Below, piece by piece: positions 1-7,418 of a stretch of 64,000 nt of DNA. Where the stretch lies: positions 1-64,000 of the forward strand of contig NZ_AXBA01000022.1 of the NCBI RefSeq assembly GCF_000473085.1, written 5' to 3'. Below the pieces are notes generated by a model. It saw only the letters and a program-made list of their open reading frames with translations. It was not told the DNA's origin and made no database searches. Each line of letters opens with the position of its first letter. The first letter of the stretch is position 1. The DNA comes from Azorhizobium doebereinerae UFLA1-100. GTDB lineage: Bacteria; Pseudomonadota; Alphaproteobacteria; Rhizobiales; Xanthobacteraceae. Both the position numbers and the translations under genes were made by a program.

Positions 1-2
1 TG

Positions 3-257
3 GCCGATACCGCCTATGACAGCGACGCCCTGCGCGCCACAATCGCGGCAAGGAACGCGCAGGCGGTCATCCCGTCCAATCCATCCCGCGCCAGGAAGCA
101 TAGCCTCGACAGGCACCTCTACGCTCAGCGCCACCTGATCGAATGCTGCTTCTCCAAGCTCAAGCAGTTCAGGCGTGTCGCGACCCGCTTCGAGAAGACC
201 GCGCGAAACTACCTCGCCATCGTCACAATCGCTGCCATCGTCCTGTGGATCAGGTAA
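3..257 (+). CDS. IS5-family transposase, C-terminal 84 residues (cut by window edge)
   Basis: The frame is open from the first base and ends at TAA 255-257. The residues run ADTAYDSDALR, then IPSNPSRARK, then HLIECCFSKLKQFRRVATRF. This is the end of the RNase H-like DDE domain of IS5-family transposases: the glutamate in LIECCFSKLK is the third catalytic acid, and the following FRRVATRFEK stretch is typical of the IS427-like subgroup. The N-terminal part and the left end of the element lie outside the window, so it cannot be told whether the element is intact. I could not fix the right terminal inverted repeat in the bases after the stop. It shows that mobile DNA borders this region. Confidence 0.85.
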   Translation, partial: ADTAYDSDALRATIAARNAQAVIPSNPSRARKHSLDRHLYAQRHLIECCFSKLKQFRRVATRFEKTARNYLAIVTIAAIVLWIR

Positions 258-493
258 CTGTCCACACCACCTAGAGCCGGCCCCCATCAGATTGAACCCA
301 ACTGACAGGCAAATCCGCCATTAACGATTTGATAGAGAACGTTTTAATGTTCGGCGAGCGATGCAAGCGGAACGGAACGTGCTCTTGGCCTTCCTGTCCT
401 CTAAAGCGCCGGGCCTGAAGCGCCCTTGATTCCGCGCAAGGTTTCACGTGCACCTTGTGTTAAGATTTATGTTCATTGCGTGGAGGACTAGCC
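258..493. other. Intergenic region between transposase and phasin-like gene
   Basis: It holds the presumed right end of the insertion sequence, one copy of a 58-bp repeat (328-385), and the leader of the following gene with a GGAGG ribosome site at 482-486. Nothing else is recognisable. Confidence 0.6.
328..385 (-). repeat. 58-bp intergenic repeat, copy A
   Basis: On the minus strand it begins AGAGCACGTTCC and ends TAAAACGTTCTCTATCAAA, with an imperfect dyad between. The copy at 6185-6242 has the same length and almost the same ends but a different central dyad. This layout fits a small palindromic intergenic element; it has no coding potential. Confidence 0.75.
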
Positions 494-892
494 ATGACCG
501 ACGCTTCCACTTTCTCGACCGCGTTTCAGGACAGCATGCGCTCCTTCCAGGAGCAGTGGGGCAAGTTCCAGCCGGGGAATGCCGCTCCTGTCGCATGGCC
601 GCTGGCCGCCATGCAGGCCTTCTGGTTCGAGACGCCGCTGGCCGTTTCCACCCATTTGCAGAAGTTCACCGCCGGCCAGATCCAGGCCCAGGTCAATCTG
701 CTGGCGGACCTGTCCCGCGAGGACGGCCCGACCAACCTGCTGGCCAAGGAAGCCGCCTTCCTTCAGCAGTCGGCCATGGCCTGGAACACGGAATGGCTGG
801 AGATCGCCAGCCTGATCCAGACCAAGATCCTGTCCGCCGCGCAGAAGCCGGCCGACGCACCGGAAAACTATCCCTTCTCCCGCGCGGCCTGA
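494..892 (+). CDS. Phasin-like protein
   Basis: A 132-residue protein (MTDASTFSTAFQDSM...). The start at 494 is chosen because GGAGG sits 7-8 bases upstream; an in-frame ATG at 476 has no such site. It is helical and amphipathic without membrane segments or a signal peptide, and the middle (FETPLAVSTHLQKFTAGQ, then IQAQVNLLADLSRE) resembles proteins that coat polyhydroxyalkanoate granules. If so it would control granule size and number. Assignment rests on overall character rather than a diagnostic motif, so a plain hypothetical protein is the alternative. It stands alone between an insertion sequence and a minus-strand MFS gene. Confidence 0.55.
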   Translation: MTDASTFSTAFQDSMRSFQEQWGKFQPGNAAPVAWPLAAMQAFWFETPLAVSTHLQKFTAGQIQAQVNLLADLSREDGPTNLLAKEAAFLQQSAMAWNTEWLEIASLIQTKILSAAQKPADAPENYPFSRAA

Positions 893-1110
893 GCGCGGGA
901 CATCATCGAAGGTTTCGGCAGCGGGCGCACGCCTGCGGCCGCGCGGCTTACTGGCTAAGGGCCGGGAGCCGATCCGGAGCCGGATGCGTTGCGGTGACAC
1001 TCGCCCTGTGCGGTCCCGCCGTAAGTCCGCCTCGCGCGACAACACGATGACCTTCCCGGCTTCCGGCGGCGCGGCGCGCGGCGCGGAAGATCGCCGGTGC
1101 GTACCCGCGC

Positions 1111-2319
1111 TCAGCGCAGCCGGCGGGCGAAGGCGAGGCCGAACAGATCGAGCGCCAGGGCCAGGACGATGGCCAGGGCTCCCAGCCCGAACAAGGCCGG
1201 ATAGCCGCCGATGCCGTGCGCGTACAGCGCCGAGGTGAGATAGCCGCCGCCGGCGGTGGAGAGCGCCAGGGCCGCGGTGCAGGCGGTCCAGGCCTGCGCC
1301 TGCCGGCGCGGATCGCCCGGCAGGACGTCGCGCAGGCGCCCCAGCACCAGTGGCACGATGCCCGGCACGAAGGCGCCGATGACCGCTGCCGCAACGAAGG
1401 TGACCCAGAGCGGCACGGGCGCCACCAGCAGCAGCGCGGCCACGGTCTGGATGATGAAGGAGAGAGGCAAGGCGAGGTTGAAGCCGATCTTGTCGGCGAT
1501 GCGCCCGCACACCAGGGGGCCGGCCAGCGCGCCGAGGCCGAACACCACCCAGCAGGCCGCTCCCGCATCGAGCCCGAAGCCGCGGCCGCGTGCCACCATG
1601 TCCACCAGGAACAGCATGGGCGGCACGAGGCCGAGCCCGTTCAGGCCGTAACAGGTGACGGCGATCCACAGACGCGGGTTGCGGCCGGGATGGGCGCCCT
1701 CCGGCGCGGCGACCTTGGAGCGGCGCACCTGCGGCCAGCCGTTCCAGGCCACGACGACCGCCACCGTAGCGATGAGCCCGAGGCCGATCCAGGTCTGCGT
1801 CAGCCCGAGGCGCATCAGCAGCGGCACCAGCGTGCCCGAGGCGGCGATGCCGAGCCCGACGCCGCCGAACACGACGCCCCCCATGGCGCCCTGCCGGTGG
1901 ATCGGCACCTGGGCCAGCACCGCCGGGGGCGCCAGCACGGTCAGCATGCCGCCGGCGATCCCCGCCGCCGTGCGCCACACCGCGAACCAGGCGAAGGCGC
2001 CGGGCCGGGCGCAGGCGAACAGGCTGAGCGCGGCCACCACCATGCACAGCCGCAGCACCCAGGGCAGCGGAACACGCGCGGCGACGCGCCCGGCCACCAG
2101 CGCGCCGGCCAGATAGCCGGCCAGGTTCGCAGCGCCCAGATAGGCCGCCGCGCCCGGCGCGAACCACTGCTCGGAGATCAGCGCCGGGATCAGCGGCGTA
2201 TAGCCGAAGCGGGCGACGCCGATGCCGACGAAGGTGGCGCAGAAGCCGGCGAGCGTCACCCGCAGCATGGAGGGCCCGGCAGGCGCATGAGGAACGGGAT
2301 CGGCTTCGGCGCGCGTCAT
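1111..2319 (-). CDS. MFS transporter, YbfB/YjiJ type
   Basis: A 402-residue inner-membrane protein with about twelve hydrophobic segments. The first segment carries GIGVARFGYTPLIPAL, the hallmark of the YbfB/YjiJ branch of the major facilitator superfamily, whose substrates are mostly unknown. It follows the TetR gene on the same strand with a 71-bp gap, so the two are probably cotranscribed. Being next to a one-component repressor suggests export of a small molecule that the repressor senses, possibly the substrate or product of the divergent SDR enzyme. Start taken as the first ATG; the ribosome site is weak, and an internal ATG at 2268 is possible. Confidence 0.8.
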   Translation of the reverse strand: MTRAEADPVPHAPAGPSMLRVTLAGFCATFVGIGVARFGYTPLIPALISEQWFAPGAAAYLGAANLAGYLAGALVAGRVAARVPLPWVLRLCMVVAALSLFACARPGAFAWFAVWRTAAGIAGGMLTVLAPPAVLAQVPIHRQGAMGGVVFGGVGLGIAASGTLVPLLMRLGLTQTWIGLGLIATVAVVVAWNGWPQVRRSKVAAPEGAHPGRNPRLWIAVTCYGLNGLGLVPPMLFLVDMVARGRGFGLDAGAACWVVFGLGALAGPLVCGRIADKIGFNLALPLSFIIQTVAALLLVAPVPLWVTFVAAAVIGAFVPGIVPLVLGRLRDVLPGDPRRQAQAWTACTAALALSTAGGGYLTSALYAHGIGGYPALFGLGALAIVLALALDLFGLAFARRLR

Positions 2320-2390
2320 GGGGGGCTTTCAGGCGGAGGCGTCGGGGGCGGTCCGGTCACACCGGGCGGAAACGGCAGGCGGAGCCGAGA

Positions 2391-3011
2391 TCAGGACGGG
2401 GCGGCCAGCGGATCCCAGGCCGCCATGGCAGCCTCGCAGATGGCCAGCAGATCCTCCTTCGCCATGCCGTCGCGGGCCTGGAGCGAAAGGCCGTGCAGCA
2501 CGGTGCCGTAGAAGGCGGCTATGGCGTCCGGGTCGGCATCGCGCGAGACGTCTCCCTCCGCCATGCCCTGCCGGACGCGCGCGGCGATGGCCGCCCGCAC
2601 GCGGGCGCGGCGCTCGGCCAGCGCCTGGCGTACCGGCGCGCTCTCCGGTGTGCCCACCAAGGCCGCCAGCACCACCAGGCAGCCGGGCGGCTTGCCGGGC
2701 TCCACATAGACGGCGGCATTGTCCCGCAGCATGGCGGCGACGGCGGCCCGCGCCGTCGGCTCCCGCGCCAGGGCCCGGCCGGTCGCACCGCTCTCCTCGC
2801 GCCCGTAGAGCTCGACCGCCTCGCGGAACAGCGCTTCCTTGCAGCCGAAGGCGCCGTAGAGGCTGGGCCGCTCGATGCCCATGGCGGCGGTGAGGTCGCC
2901 CACGGAAGCGCCCTCGTAGCCCTGCGCCCAGAACACCTCCATGGCGCGGCGCAGAGCCACGTCGCGGTCGAAGGCGCGGGGGCGTCCCCGCTCGGGCTGG
3001 GTCTTTTTCAT
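2391..3011 (-). CDS. TetR/AcrR-family transcriptional regulator
   Basis: A 206-residue one-component repressor. The N-terminal helix-turn-helix is clear: RGRPRAFDRDVALRRAMEVF, then YEGASVGDLTAAMGIERPS and LYGAFGCKEALFREAVELY. The C-terminal two thirds form the variable ligand domain, close to the group with a TetR_C_11-like end. The start at 3011 (MKKTQPERG) gives the usual N-terminus; upstream in-frame codons would read into the divergent SDR gene. Two similar dyads (3011-3022 over its own start codon, and 3065-3076 just before the SDR gene) are candidate operators, so it probably represses itself, the MFS gene behind it and the SDR gene opposite. Confidence 0.88.
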   Translation of the reverse strand: MKKTQPERGRPRAFDRDVALRRAMEVFWAQGYEGASVGDLTAAMGIERPSLYGAFGCKEALFREAVELYGREESGATGRALAREPTARAAVAAMLRDNAAVYVEPGKPPGCLVVLAALVGTPESAPVRQALAERRARVRAAIAARVRQGMAEGDVSRDADPDAIAAFYGTVLHGLSLQARDGMAKEDLLAICEAAMAAWDPLAAPS

Positions 3012-3022
3012 ACCGATCGTTA
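3011..3022. promoter_or_regulatory. Candidate TetR operator 1
   Basis: TACCGATCGTTA, an imperfect dyad overlapping the regulator's start codon. It shares ATACCGAT with the second site at 3065-3076. Both lie in the divergent promoter region. Confidence 0.45.
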
Positions 3023-3064
3023 AATAAATCCCTTGACGGCGGAACGCAAGCCGAAGGAGAAACA

Positions 3065-3076
3065 TACCGATTGGTA
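3065..3076. promoter_or_regulatory. Candidate TetR operator 2
   Basis: TACCGATTGGTA, a near-perfect dyad (its complement is TACCAATCGGTA), ending 17 bases before the SDR start codon. A possible -35 box TTGACG lies at 3033-3038. A repressor here would block SDR transcription or start. Confidence 0.5.
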
Positions 3077-3093
3077 CATAAAGGAGCGCACGC

Positions 3094-3843
3094 ATGACCA
3101 CGGCGAATGGACTTGAGGGCAAGGTGGCGCTGGTGACGGGAGCAAGCCGGGGCATCGGCGCGGCCATCGCCCGCCGGCTCGCCCGCGACGGCGCGGACGT
3201 GGCGATCACCTACGGGACGGCGGCCGAGGCTGCGGCAGCCGTGGTCCGCGACATCGAGGCCCTCGGCCGCCGCGCTCTCGCCCTCAAGGCGGACAGCGCC
3301 GATCCCCGGGCGCTGACTGAGGCAGTGGACGCGGCCGCCACCCGGCTCGGCCGGCTCGATATCCTGGTGAACAATGCCGGCATCTTCCCCACCGGGCCGT
3401 TCGAGGCGGTGAGCCTTGCGGACATTGACCTCGCGCTGGCGCTACACGCCCGCGCAGCCTTCGTGGGCGCGCAGGCGGCGGCGCGCCATTTCAAGGACGG
3501 CGGACGGATCATCTCCATCGGCAGCCAGCTGGCCGAGCGCGTGCCGGGGCCGGGCGTCACGCTCTACGCCATGAGCAAGGCGGCGCTGCTGGGCTTCACC
3601 CGCGGGCTGGCGCGTGACCTCGGGCCGCGCGGCATCACCGTCAACCTCGTGCAGCCGGGCTCCACCGACACCGACATGAACCCCGCCGACAGCGCCCGCT
3701 CGGACGGCCAGCGGGCGCGCAGCGCGCTGGGACGCTATTCGACACCGGAGGAGGTGGCGGGCGCGGTGGCCTATTTCGCCTCGCCCGACGCGGCCAACAT
3801 CACCGGCACGCGGCTGCTGGTGGATGGCGGCGCTTCCGCCTGA
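3094..3843 (+). CDS. SDR-family NAD(P)-dependent oxidoreductase (FabG-like)
   Basis: A 249-residue classical short-chain dehydrogenase. The nucleotide-binding motif is VTGASRGIGAAIARRL near residue 15, NNAG follows near residue 92, and the catalytic Ser/Tyr/Lys set is seen as ISIGSQ and YAMSKAA. The end reads NITGTRLLVDGGASA, the usual C-terminus. It reduces or oxidises a carbonyl/alcohol substrate in the cytoplasm; the sequence does not fix which one. AAGGAG precedes the start. It is divergent from the TetR gene and probably under its control, which suggests a detoxification or catabolic role rather than fatty-acid synthesis. Confidence 0.88.
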   Translation: MTTANGLEGKVALVTGASRGIGAAIARRLARDGADVAITYGTAAEAAAAVVRDIEALGRRALALKADSADPRALTEAVDAAATRLGRLDILVNNAGIFPTGPFEAVSLADIDLALALHARAAFVGAQAAARHFKDGGRIISIGSQLAERVPGPGVTLYAMSKAALLGFTRGLARDLGPRGITVNLVQPGSTDTDMNPADSARSDGQRARSALGRYSTPEEVAGAVAYFASPDAANITGTRLLVDGGASA

Positions 3844-3887
3844 CCCGTGAGGCCTGCGCCGGACGGTGAGATCCCTCCCCCGGCCGG

Positions 3888-5483
3888 CTAGGCCGGGCCT
3901 CCCCCGCCGGGCGGCGGAGGATCTCCGCGAGGGTCGGCGGTGGCGCGCGGCGGCCCCGCCTCCTCTTCACCGTTGTCCACCACCACGCGGTTTCGCCCCT
4001 GGTCCTTGGCGCGATAGAGGGCGTGATCGGCGGCCGCCACGAGATCCTTCACATGAAGATTGCCGCTGGCGTGCATCGCCGCCACGCCAATGCTGACGGT
4101 CACACCGAGGCCTACGAGGCCGGCCTCCTGTCCATCCGCGATGGACGCGCGGATGCGCTCGGCGATCTGTTGCGCACCGCCGACGTCGGTGTCGGGCAGG
4201 ATAGCGGCGAACTCCTCGCCTCCGAAGCGCGCCGCGATGTCGTTCGGCCGCTGCAGGCATGCATCGATGGTGCGGGCGATGGCCTTGAGCACCTCATCGC
4301 CCCGGGCATGCCCGTAGCGGTCGTTGAAATTCTTGAATTGGTCGGCATCGATGAACAGCAGTGCCAGCGATGCGCCCGTGCGCCCGCCCCTCTGCCACTC
4401 GAGGCTGATGATCTCGTCGAACCGGCGCCGGTTGGCGATGCCGGTCAGGCCATCGGTGATCGAGAGGAAGGCCAGATCGGCCTCCACCTGCGCCCGCCGG
4501 ACGATTTCACGATAAAGCGCGATGGAGATGCCCACGATCATCGCGCATAGAACCAGCGTCAGACCGCCGATGGAGAACGCCCGCAGCCGCCAGTCGGCCA
4601 GGGCTTCATGGACCGACAAGCCGATGGCGACGATCAGCGGAAACCCGAGGACGTGCTCGTAAGTAAAATAGCGCTCCACGCCATCTATCCGCCCGATGCC
4701 GATGGCGGAGCGCGCCTTGCCCTCCACGAATGTCCTGTAGCTCTCGCTGCCGGACAGATCGAACCCCAGATCATTGCCTCCTTCCAGCGGCGGATCCCTG
4801 ACCAGGACGAGCCCGTCGTCGCGCATCAGGACCAAGGTGTCCTGCGGATTTGTATCCAGATCCGCGAACAGCGCCCGGATATAGGACAGGCTCACGGCGG
4901 TCATCAGGACGCCGGCGAAGCGGCCCTGGTCGTCCTCGACCCGCAGCGACAGCGCGATACTGGGGTCCCCATCCCTGAGCCGGCTGCGAAAGGGCCGGCT
5001 GAAATAGAGCCCTTCGTGGCGTCCGTCCTTGTGGACCTGGAAATAGTCCCTGTCCGCGAAATTCGCGGTCCGCGGCGTCGGCCCGGCGGAATCGGCGGCA
5101 ATGTTTCCATCGACATCCAGGATCAGCATCGATCCGGGGTAATGGGCCAATTCAACCGCACGGCTCAGAAAGCGGTAATGCGCCGCCCGCTCCTGCGAAA
5201 CACCTGGCTCCTTCAGGTCTTCCGCGACATCCTGAAGCAGGATGCTATGGATCTCGAAGTATCTCTGCACATCCCGCGAGATGGTGACGCGCAGATTGTC
5301 GCCGGTGCGCTCGGTACCTCGCCATCCGTCATCTCTCGCCTTCCAAAGGCTCACCGCCGTCAAGCCGATAAAGATCAATGGGATGACGATGGCGGCAACG
5401 ATGATCAGGCGCGCGGACCGGGGGGCCGAAACCGTCATCGGCTGGAGGTCCCCATGGCGGGTCGTCATGCCCGGCACGTCCAT
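3888..5483 (-). CDS. Membrane-anchored diguanylate cyclase (dCACHE-GGDEF)
   Basis: A 531-residue c-di-GMP synthase. An N-terminal membrane helix (LIIVAAIVIPLIFIGLTAVS) is followed by a periplasmic sensor domain of double-CACHE type (FADRDYFQVHKDGR, then GLYFSRPFRSRL), a second helix (FSIGGLTLVLCAMIVGIS), and a GGDEF domain with the active-site loop RFGGEEF. The inhibitory site RPND lies exactly five residues before GGEEF, so product feedback is likely. The start at 5483 has AGGGG eight bases upstream; ATG 5519 and 5438 are alternatives. The tail is rich in Pro and Gly. It probably turns an extracytoplasmic small-molecule signal into a motile-to-sessile switch. Confidence 0.9.
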   Translation of the reverse strand: MDVPGMTTRHGDLQPMTVSAPRSARLIIVAAIVIPLIFIGLTAVSLWKARDDGWRGTERTGDNLRVTISRDVQRYFEIHSILLQDVAEDLKEPGVSQERAAHYRFLSRAVELAHYPGSMLILDVDGNIAADSAGPTPRTANFADRDYFQVHKDGRHEGLYFSRPFRSRLRDGDPSIALSLRVEDDQGRFAGVLMTAVSLSYIRALFADLDTNPQDTLVLMRDDGLVLVRDPPLEGGNDLGFDLSGSESYRTFVEGKARSAIGIGRIDGVERYFTYEHVLGFPLIVAIGLSVHEALADWRLRAFSIGGLTLVLCAMIVGISIALYREIVRRAQVEADLAFLSITDGLTGIANRRRFDEIISLEWQRGGRTGASLALLFIDADQFKNFNDRYGHARGDEVLKAIARTIDACLQRPNDIAARFGGEEFAAILPDTDVGGAQQIAERIRASIADGQEAGLVGLGVTVSIGVAAMHASGNLHVKDLVAAADHALYRAKDQGRNRVVVDNGEEEAGPPRATADPRGDPPPPGGGGPA

Positions 5484-5836
5484 GGCATGCCCCTCTCGAC
5501 GATGCGTCATGCGGGACATCCCCTGTTCCGAGCGACGGCCGCCCCGACATCCACCAATATATCGCAGTATAAGATCGAGATATATTATTCATACTTCGAT
5601 GCGACCTGCAAAAGTCACGGGCTCGACCACGACACCATCGGATGACAAGGGAACCGGGACCCGCGCGCGTCCGGGGCGTGGAAGCCCCCATCGATCAGCC
5701 TTCGCTCCACATCCAGAGCTTGTCCGTGGCCTGACGGCTGGGGATTGGACACAAGGCGCTCCGGGCGGCGCCGGAGGGTTGCCCGCCGGCCGGGGGCAGG
5801 TGCCGAGCGTGTCGGTTCGGCAGGCGGGGAGCGCCG
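5484..5836. other. Intergenic region upstream of the diguanylate cyclase gene
   Basis: An AT-rich patch at about 5550-5600 contrasts with the GC-rich surroundings. It contains an 8-bp inverted repeat, AATATATC at 5556-5563 and GATATATT at 5579-5586, and probably carries the promoter and an operator of the minus-strand cyclase gene. From about 5640 to the tRNA nothing is recognisable. Confidence 0.5.
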
Positions 5837-6128
5837 TGGTGCGGACGACGGGACTCGAACCCGTACTCTCAGAGAGAGGCAGATTTTCGTACCACTTCGA
5901 CTTTCGCCGCCGCCGAAGCGTTCGTGGTCTGGACTGTCCCTTCGCCCTAGCCGCCGGCCTTAGGCGCCGCCCGTCCAGTCTCTACACCTTCCTCCAAGGA
6001 GGCTTGGCTCGGGATTGGCCTGGAGCAAGCTCGTTAGCGTTCCCCGACTTTGAGCGGTTCTACTCCACGGATTTCCCCGTGGGCACTCCAAAAAAGTCTG
6101 CTGCGTCTACCGATTTCGCCACGTCCGC
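5837..6128 (-). tRNA. tRNA-Leu(UAA), interrupted by a group I intron
   Basis: Read on the minus strand, exon 1 (6128-6094) starts GCGGACG and has the D-arm GCGAAAUCGGUAGACGC and the anticodon half GCAGACUU. Exon 2 (5887-5837) gives AAAAUCUGC, a class II variable arm (CUCUC-UCU-GAGAG), the T-arm ACGGG-UUCGAGU-CCCGU, the acceptor strand CGUCCGC, discriminator A and an encoded CCA. Joined, the anticodon stem is GCAGA/UCUGC and the loop CUUAAAA, so the anticodon is UAA. The 206-nt insertion lies between U34 and A35, the position of the cyanobacterial and plastid tRNA-Leu introns. All stems pair, so the spliced tRNA should be functional. Confidence 0.95.
5888..6093 (-). ncRNA. Group I (IC3-type) self-splicing intron in tRNA-Leu(UAA)
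   Basis: A 206-nt intron with no reading frame. It starts after exon U34 and ends with G (5888). Core elements are readable on the minus strand: GAGCCAAGCC, then GUGUAGAGACUGGACGG, CCUAAGGC, and GACAGUCCAGA. GACUG (5980-5976) pairs with CAGUC (5936-5932) as P7, which forms the guanosine-binding site. The core and length closely match the Azoarcus tRNA-Ile intron (about 205 nt) as I remember it. The exon side ends in U, consistent with the usual U-G pair at the 5' splice site. It should splice with a guanosine cofactor. Confidence 0.93.
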
Positions 6129-6184
6129 ACGCCGCGGCACCATAAGGGGGTTCGGGCGGCAAGGAAACGGCCGCCCAACCTCCT

Positions 6185-6242
6185 AGAGCACGTTCCCTTC
6201 AAATGGCATCGCCATCTGAAGGGTAAAACGTTCTCTATCAAA
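6185..6242 (+). repeat. 58-bp intergenic repeat, copy B
   Basis: It begins AGAGCACGTTCCC and ends TAAAACGTTCTCTATCAAA. The centre folds as CTTCAAATGGC-ATC-GCCATCTGAAG with one mismatch. It matches the ends of the copy at 328-385 (opposite orientation) at the same 58-bp length, while the central dyad differs. It lies between the tRNA and the DoxX-like gene. Confidence 0.78.
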
Positions 6243-6280
6243 GTGTCAGACGGTGGAAAGATCACCGCGCCGCCGGACGA

Positions 6281-6739
6281 TCAGGCGACGTGCAACTGCT
6301 TTTCGCGGCGGACCTGCGCCGCGGCGCGCGCCGGCTCCTCGCGGTAGCACAGGATCGCCGCCATCATCAGCGCACCGATGACGGTGATGTGCTCGGCGAA
6401 GAAATGGAAGTGATAGGTCGCCTCCGGCTCCGGCAGCTTCCAGAAGGGATGGGCGATCGGGATGGTCAGCACCACGAACGTCGCCAGCATGCCGCAGCCG
6501 AGCCAGGCGTAGCGGTTGACGATGATGAGGCCCGCGCCGACCAGCAGGGTGGCAATCACCAGCGGCGCCCACACGCCGGGCGGGTTGAGCCCGAAATGCG
6601 CCAGTTCGGCCAGCGTGCCGGAATAGTCCACGATCTTGCCCAGGCCCGCGCCCCAGAAGACGAAGGTGAACACCACGCGGGCAAACACGAAGAAGGCGCG
6701 CGACCCGAGGATCGCGCCGAAAAAGGACGGTGTCGTCAT
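6281..6739 (-). CDS. DoxX-like membrane protein
   Basis: A 152-residue inner-membrane protein with four hydrophobic segments. The first includes FVFARVVFTFVFWGAGLGKI, the DoxX-type opening in which an invariant GxxK follows the helix. The start at 6739 (MTTPSFFGAILG) has GGGGAG upstream; an in-frame TTG at 6757 is less likely. DoxX-family proteins are linked to thiosulfate or quinone chemistry and to oxidative stress, but the role of this branch is not known. It lies behind the suf genes on the same strand with a gap of about 110 bp, so cotranscription is possible but not shown. Confidence 0.7.
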   Translation of the reverse strand: MTTPSFFGAILGSRAFFVFARVVFTFVFWGAGLGKIVDYSGTLAELAHFGLNPPGVWAPLVIATLLVGAGLIIVNRYAWLGCGMLATFVVLTIPIAHPFWKLPEPEATYHFHFFAEHITVIGALMMAAILCYREEPARAAAQVRREKQLHVA

Positions 6740-6850
6740 GAGCCAGCTCCCCACCAAGCGGAGCGGTCATTTGGCGACAAAAACGCCGGTTGTCATCCTC
6801 CATCTGGAGGACAAAATCCCATTGCCAGCCGGAGCGAACCGCCGCCCGGA

Positions 6851-7228
6851 TCAGCCGGCCAGCGCGTCTTCCGCGGCGGGGGTGATGGCCACCGATTCGC
6901 CGCAGCCGCAGGACGAGGTCTGGTTGGGATTGTTGAAGACGAACTGGGCCGAGAGCTTGTCGGTCGTGAAGTCCATCTCGGTACCGAGCAGGAACAGCAC
7001 CGCCTTGGGATCGACGATCACCTTCACGCCCTTGTCCTCCACCACCTCGTCGGTGGGGGCGATCTCGGTGGCGTAGTCCATGGTGTAGGACATGCCGGCG
7101 CAGCCGCCGTTCTTCACCCCCACCCGCACCGCCACCGGCGGCGGACTGGTGCGCGACATGATCTGGCGAACGCGCTCTGCGGCAGCATCCGTGATGCGCA
7201 TGACCTGGGGACGGGGACGTACAGCCAT
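6851..7228 (-). CDS. sufA: A-type iron-sulfur carrier protein (SufA/IscA/ErpA family)
   Basis: A 125-residue HesB-fold protein. The three cluster-binding cysteines are visible: one in VGVKNGGCAGMSYTMDY and two in SSCGCGESV. The start at 7228 (MAVRPRPQVMRIT) follows GGAGAG; the longer reading frame upstream lacks support. It accepts [Fe-S] clusters built on the SufBCD scaffold and passes them to apo-proteins. It is the last gene of the minus-strand suf cluster, 190 bp after the VOC gene, a gap wide enough for its own promoter. sufA, iscA and erpA cannot be separated from sequence alone; the name follows the context. Confidence 0.88.
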   Translation of the reverse strand: MAVRPRPQVMRITDAAAERVRQIMSRTSPPPVAVRVGVKNGGCAGMSYTMDYATEIAPTDEVVEDKGVKVIVDPKAVLFLLGTEMDFTTDKLSAQFVFNNPNQTSSCGCGESVAITPAAEDALAG

Positions 7229-7418
7229 TTGAATTCTCTCCGAACCGCGCCGGTTCAAGGCCGGCGGATGCGATGTTTCTAAGATGGGCGTCCGGCGTGG
7301 CGAGAGCAAGGTCAAAGCCTTGCATCGCCGACATTGCCGTGGCCCACCGCGTCATGGCCGCTGGCGAACGGCCCGATCACGCCTCACGCTATCACCCGCC
7401 ACTTTCGCCGGGCTGGCA

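Noticed and set aside
258..330. Right terminal inverted repeat of the insertion sequence
   Set aside because: The left end is not in the window, so no pair can be matched and the boundary stays unknown.
488..2167. Long open frame opposite the phasin-like gene and overlapping the MFS gene in another frame
   Set aside because: Composition is Arg/Ala/Gly-rich without domains, as expected for a shadow frame in high-GC DNA; the MFS and phasin frames explain the region.
1216..2511. 431-codon plus-strand frame across the MFS and TetR genes
   Set aside because: The antisense shadow of real genes; no ribosome site and low-complexity product.
5242..6186. Plus-strand frame across the tRNA-Leu and its intron
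   Set aside because: The RNA gene on the other strand is fully supported; the frame has no recognisable protein features.
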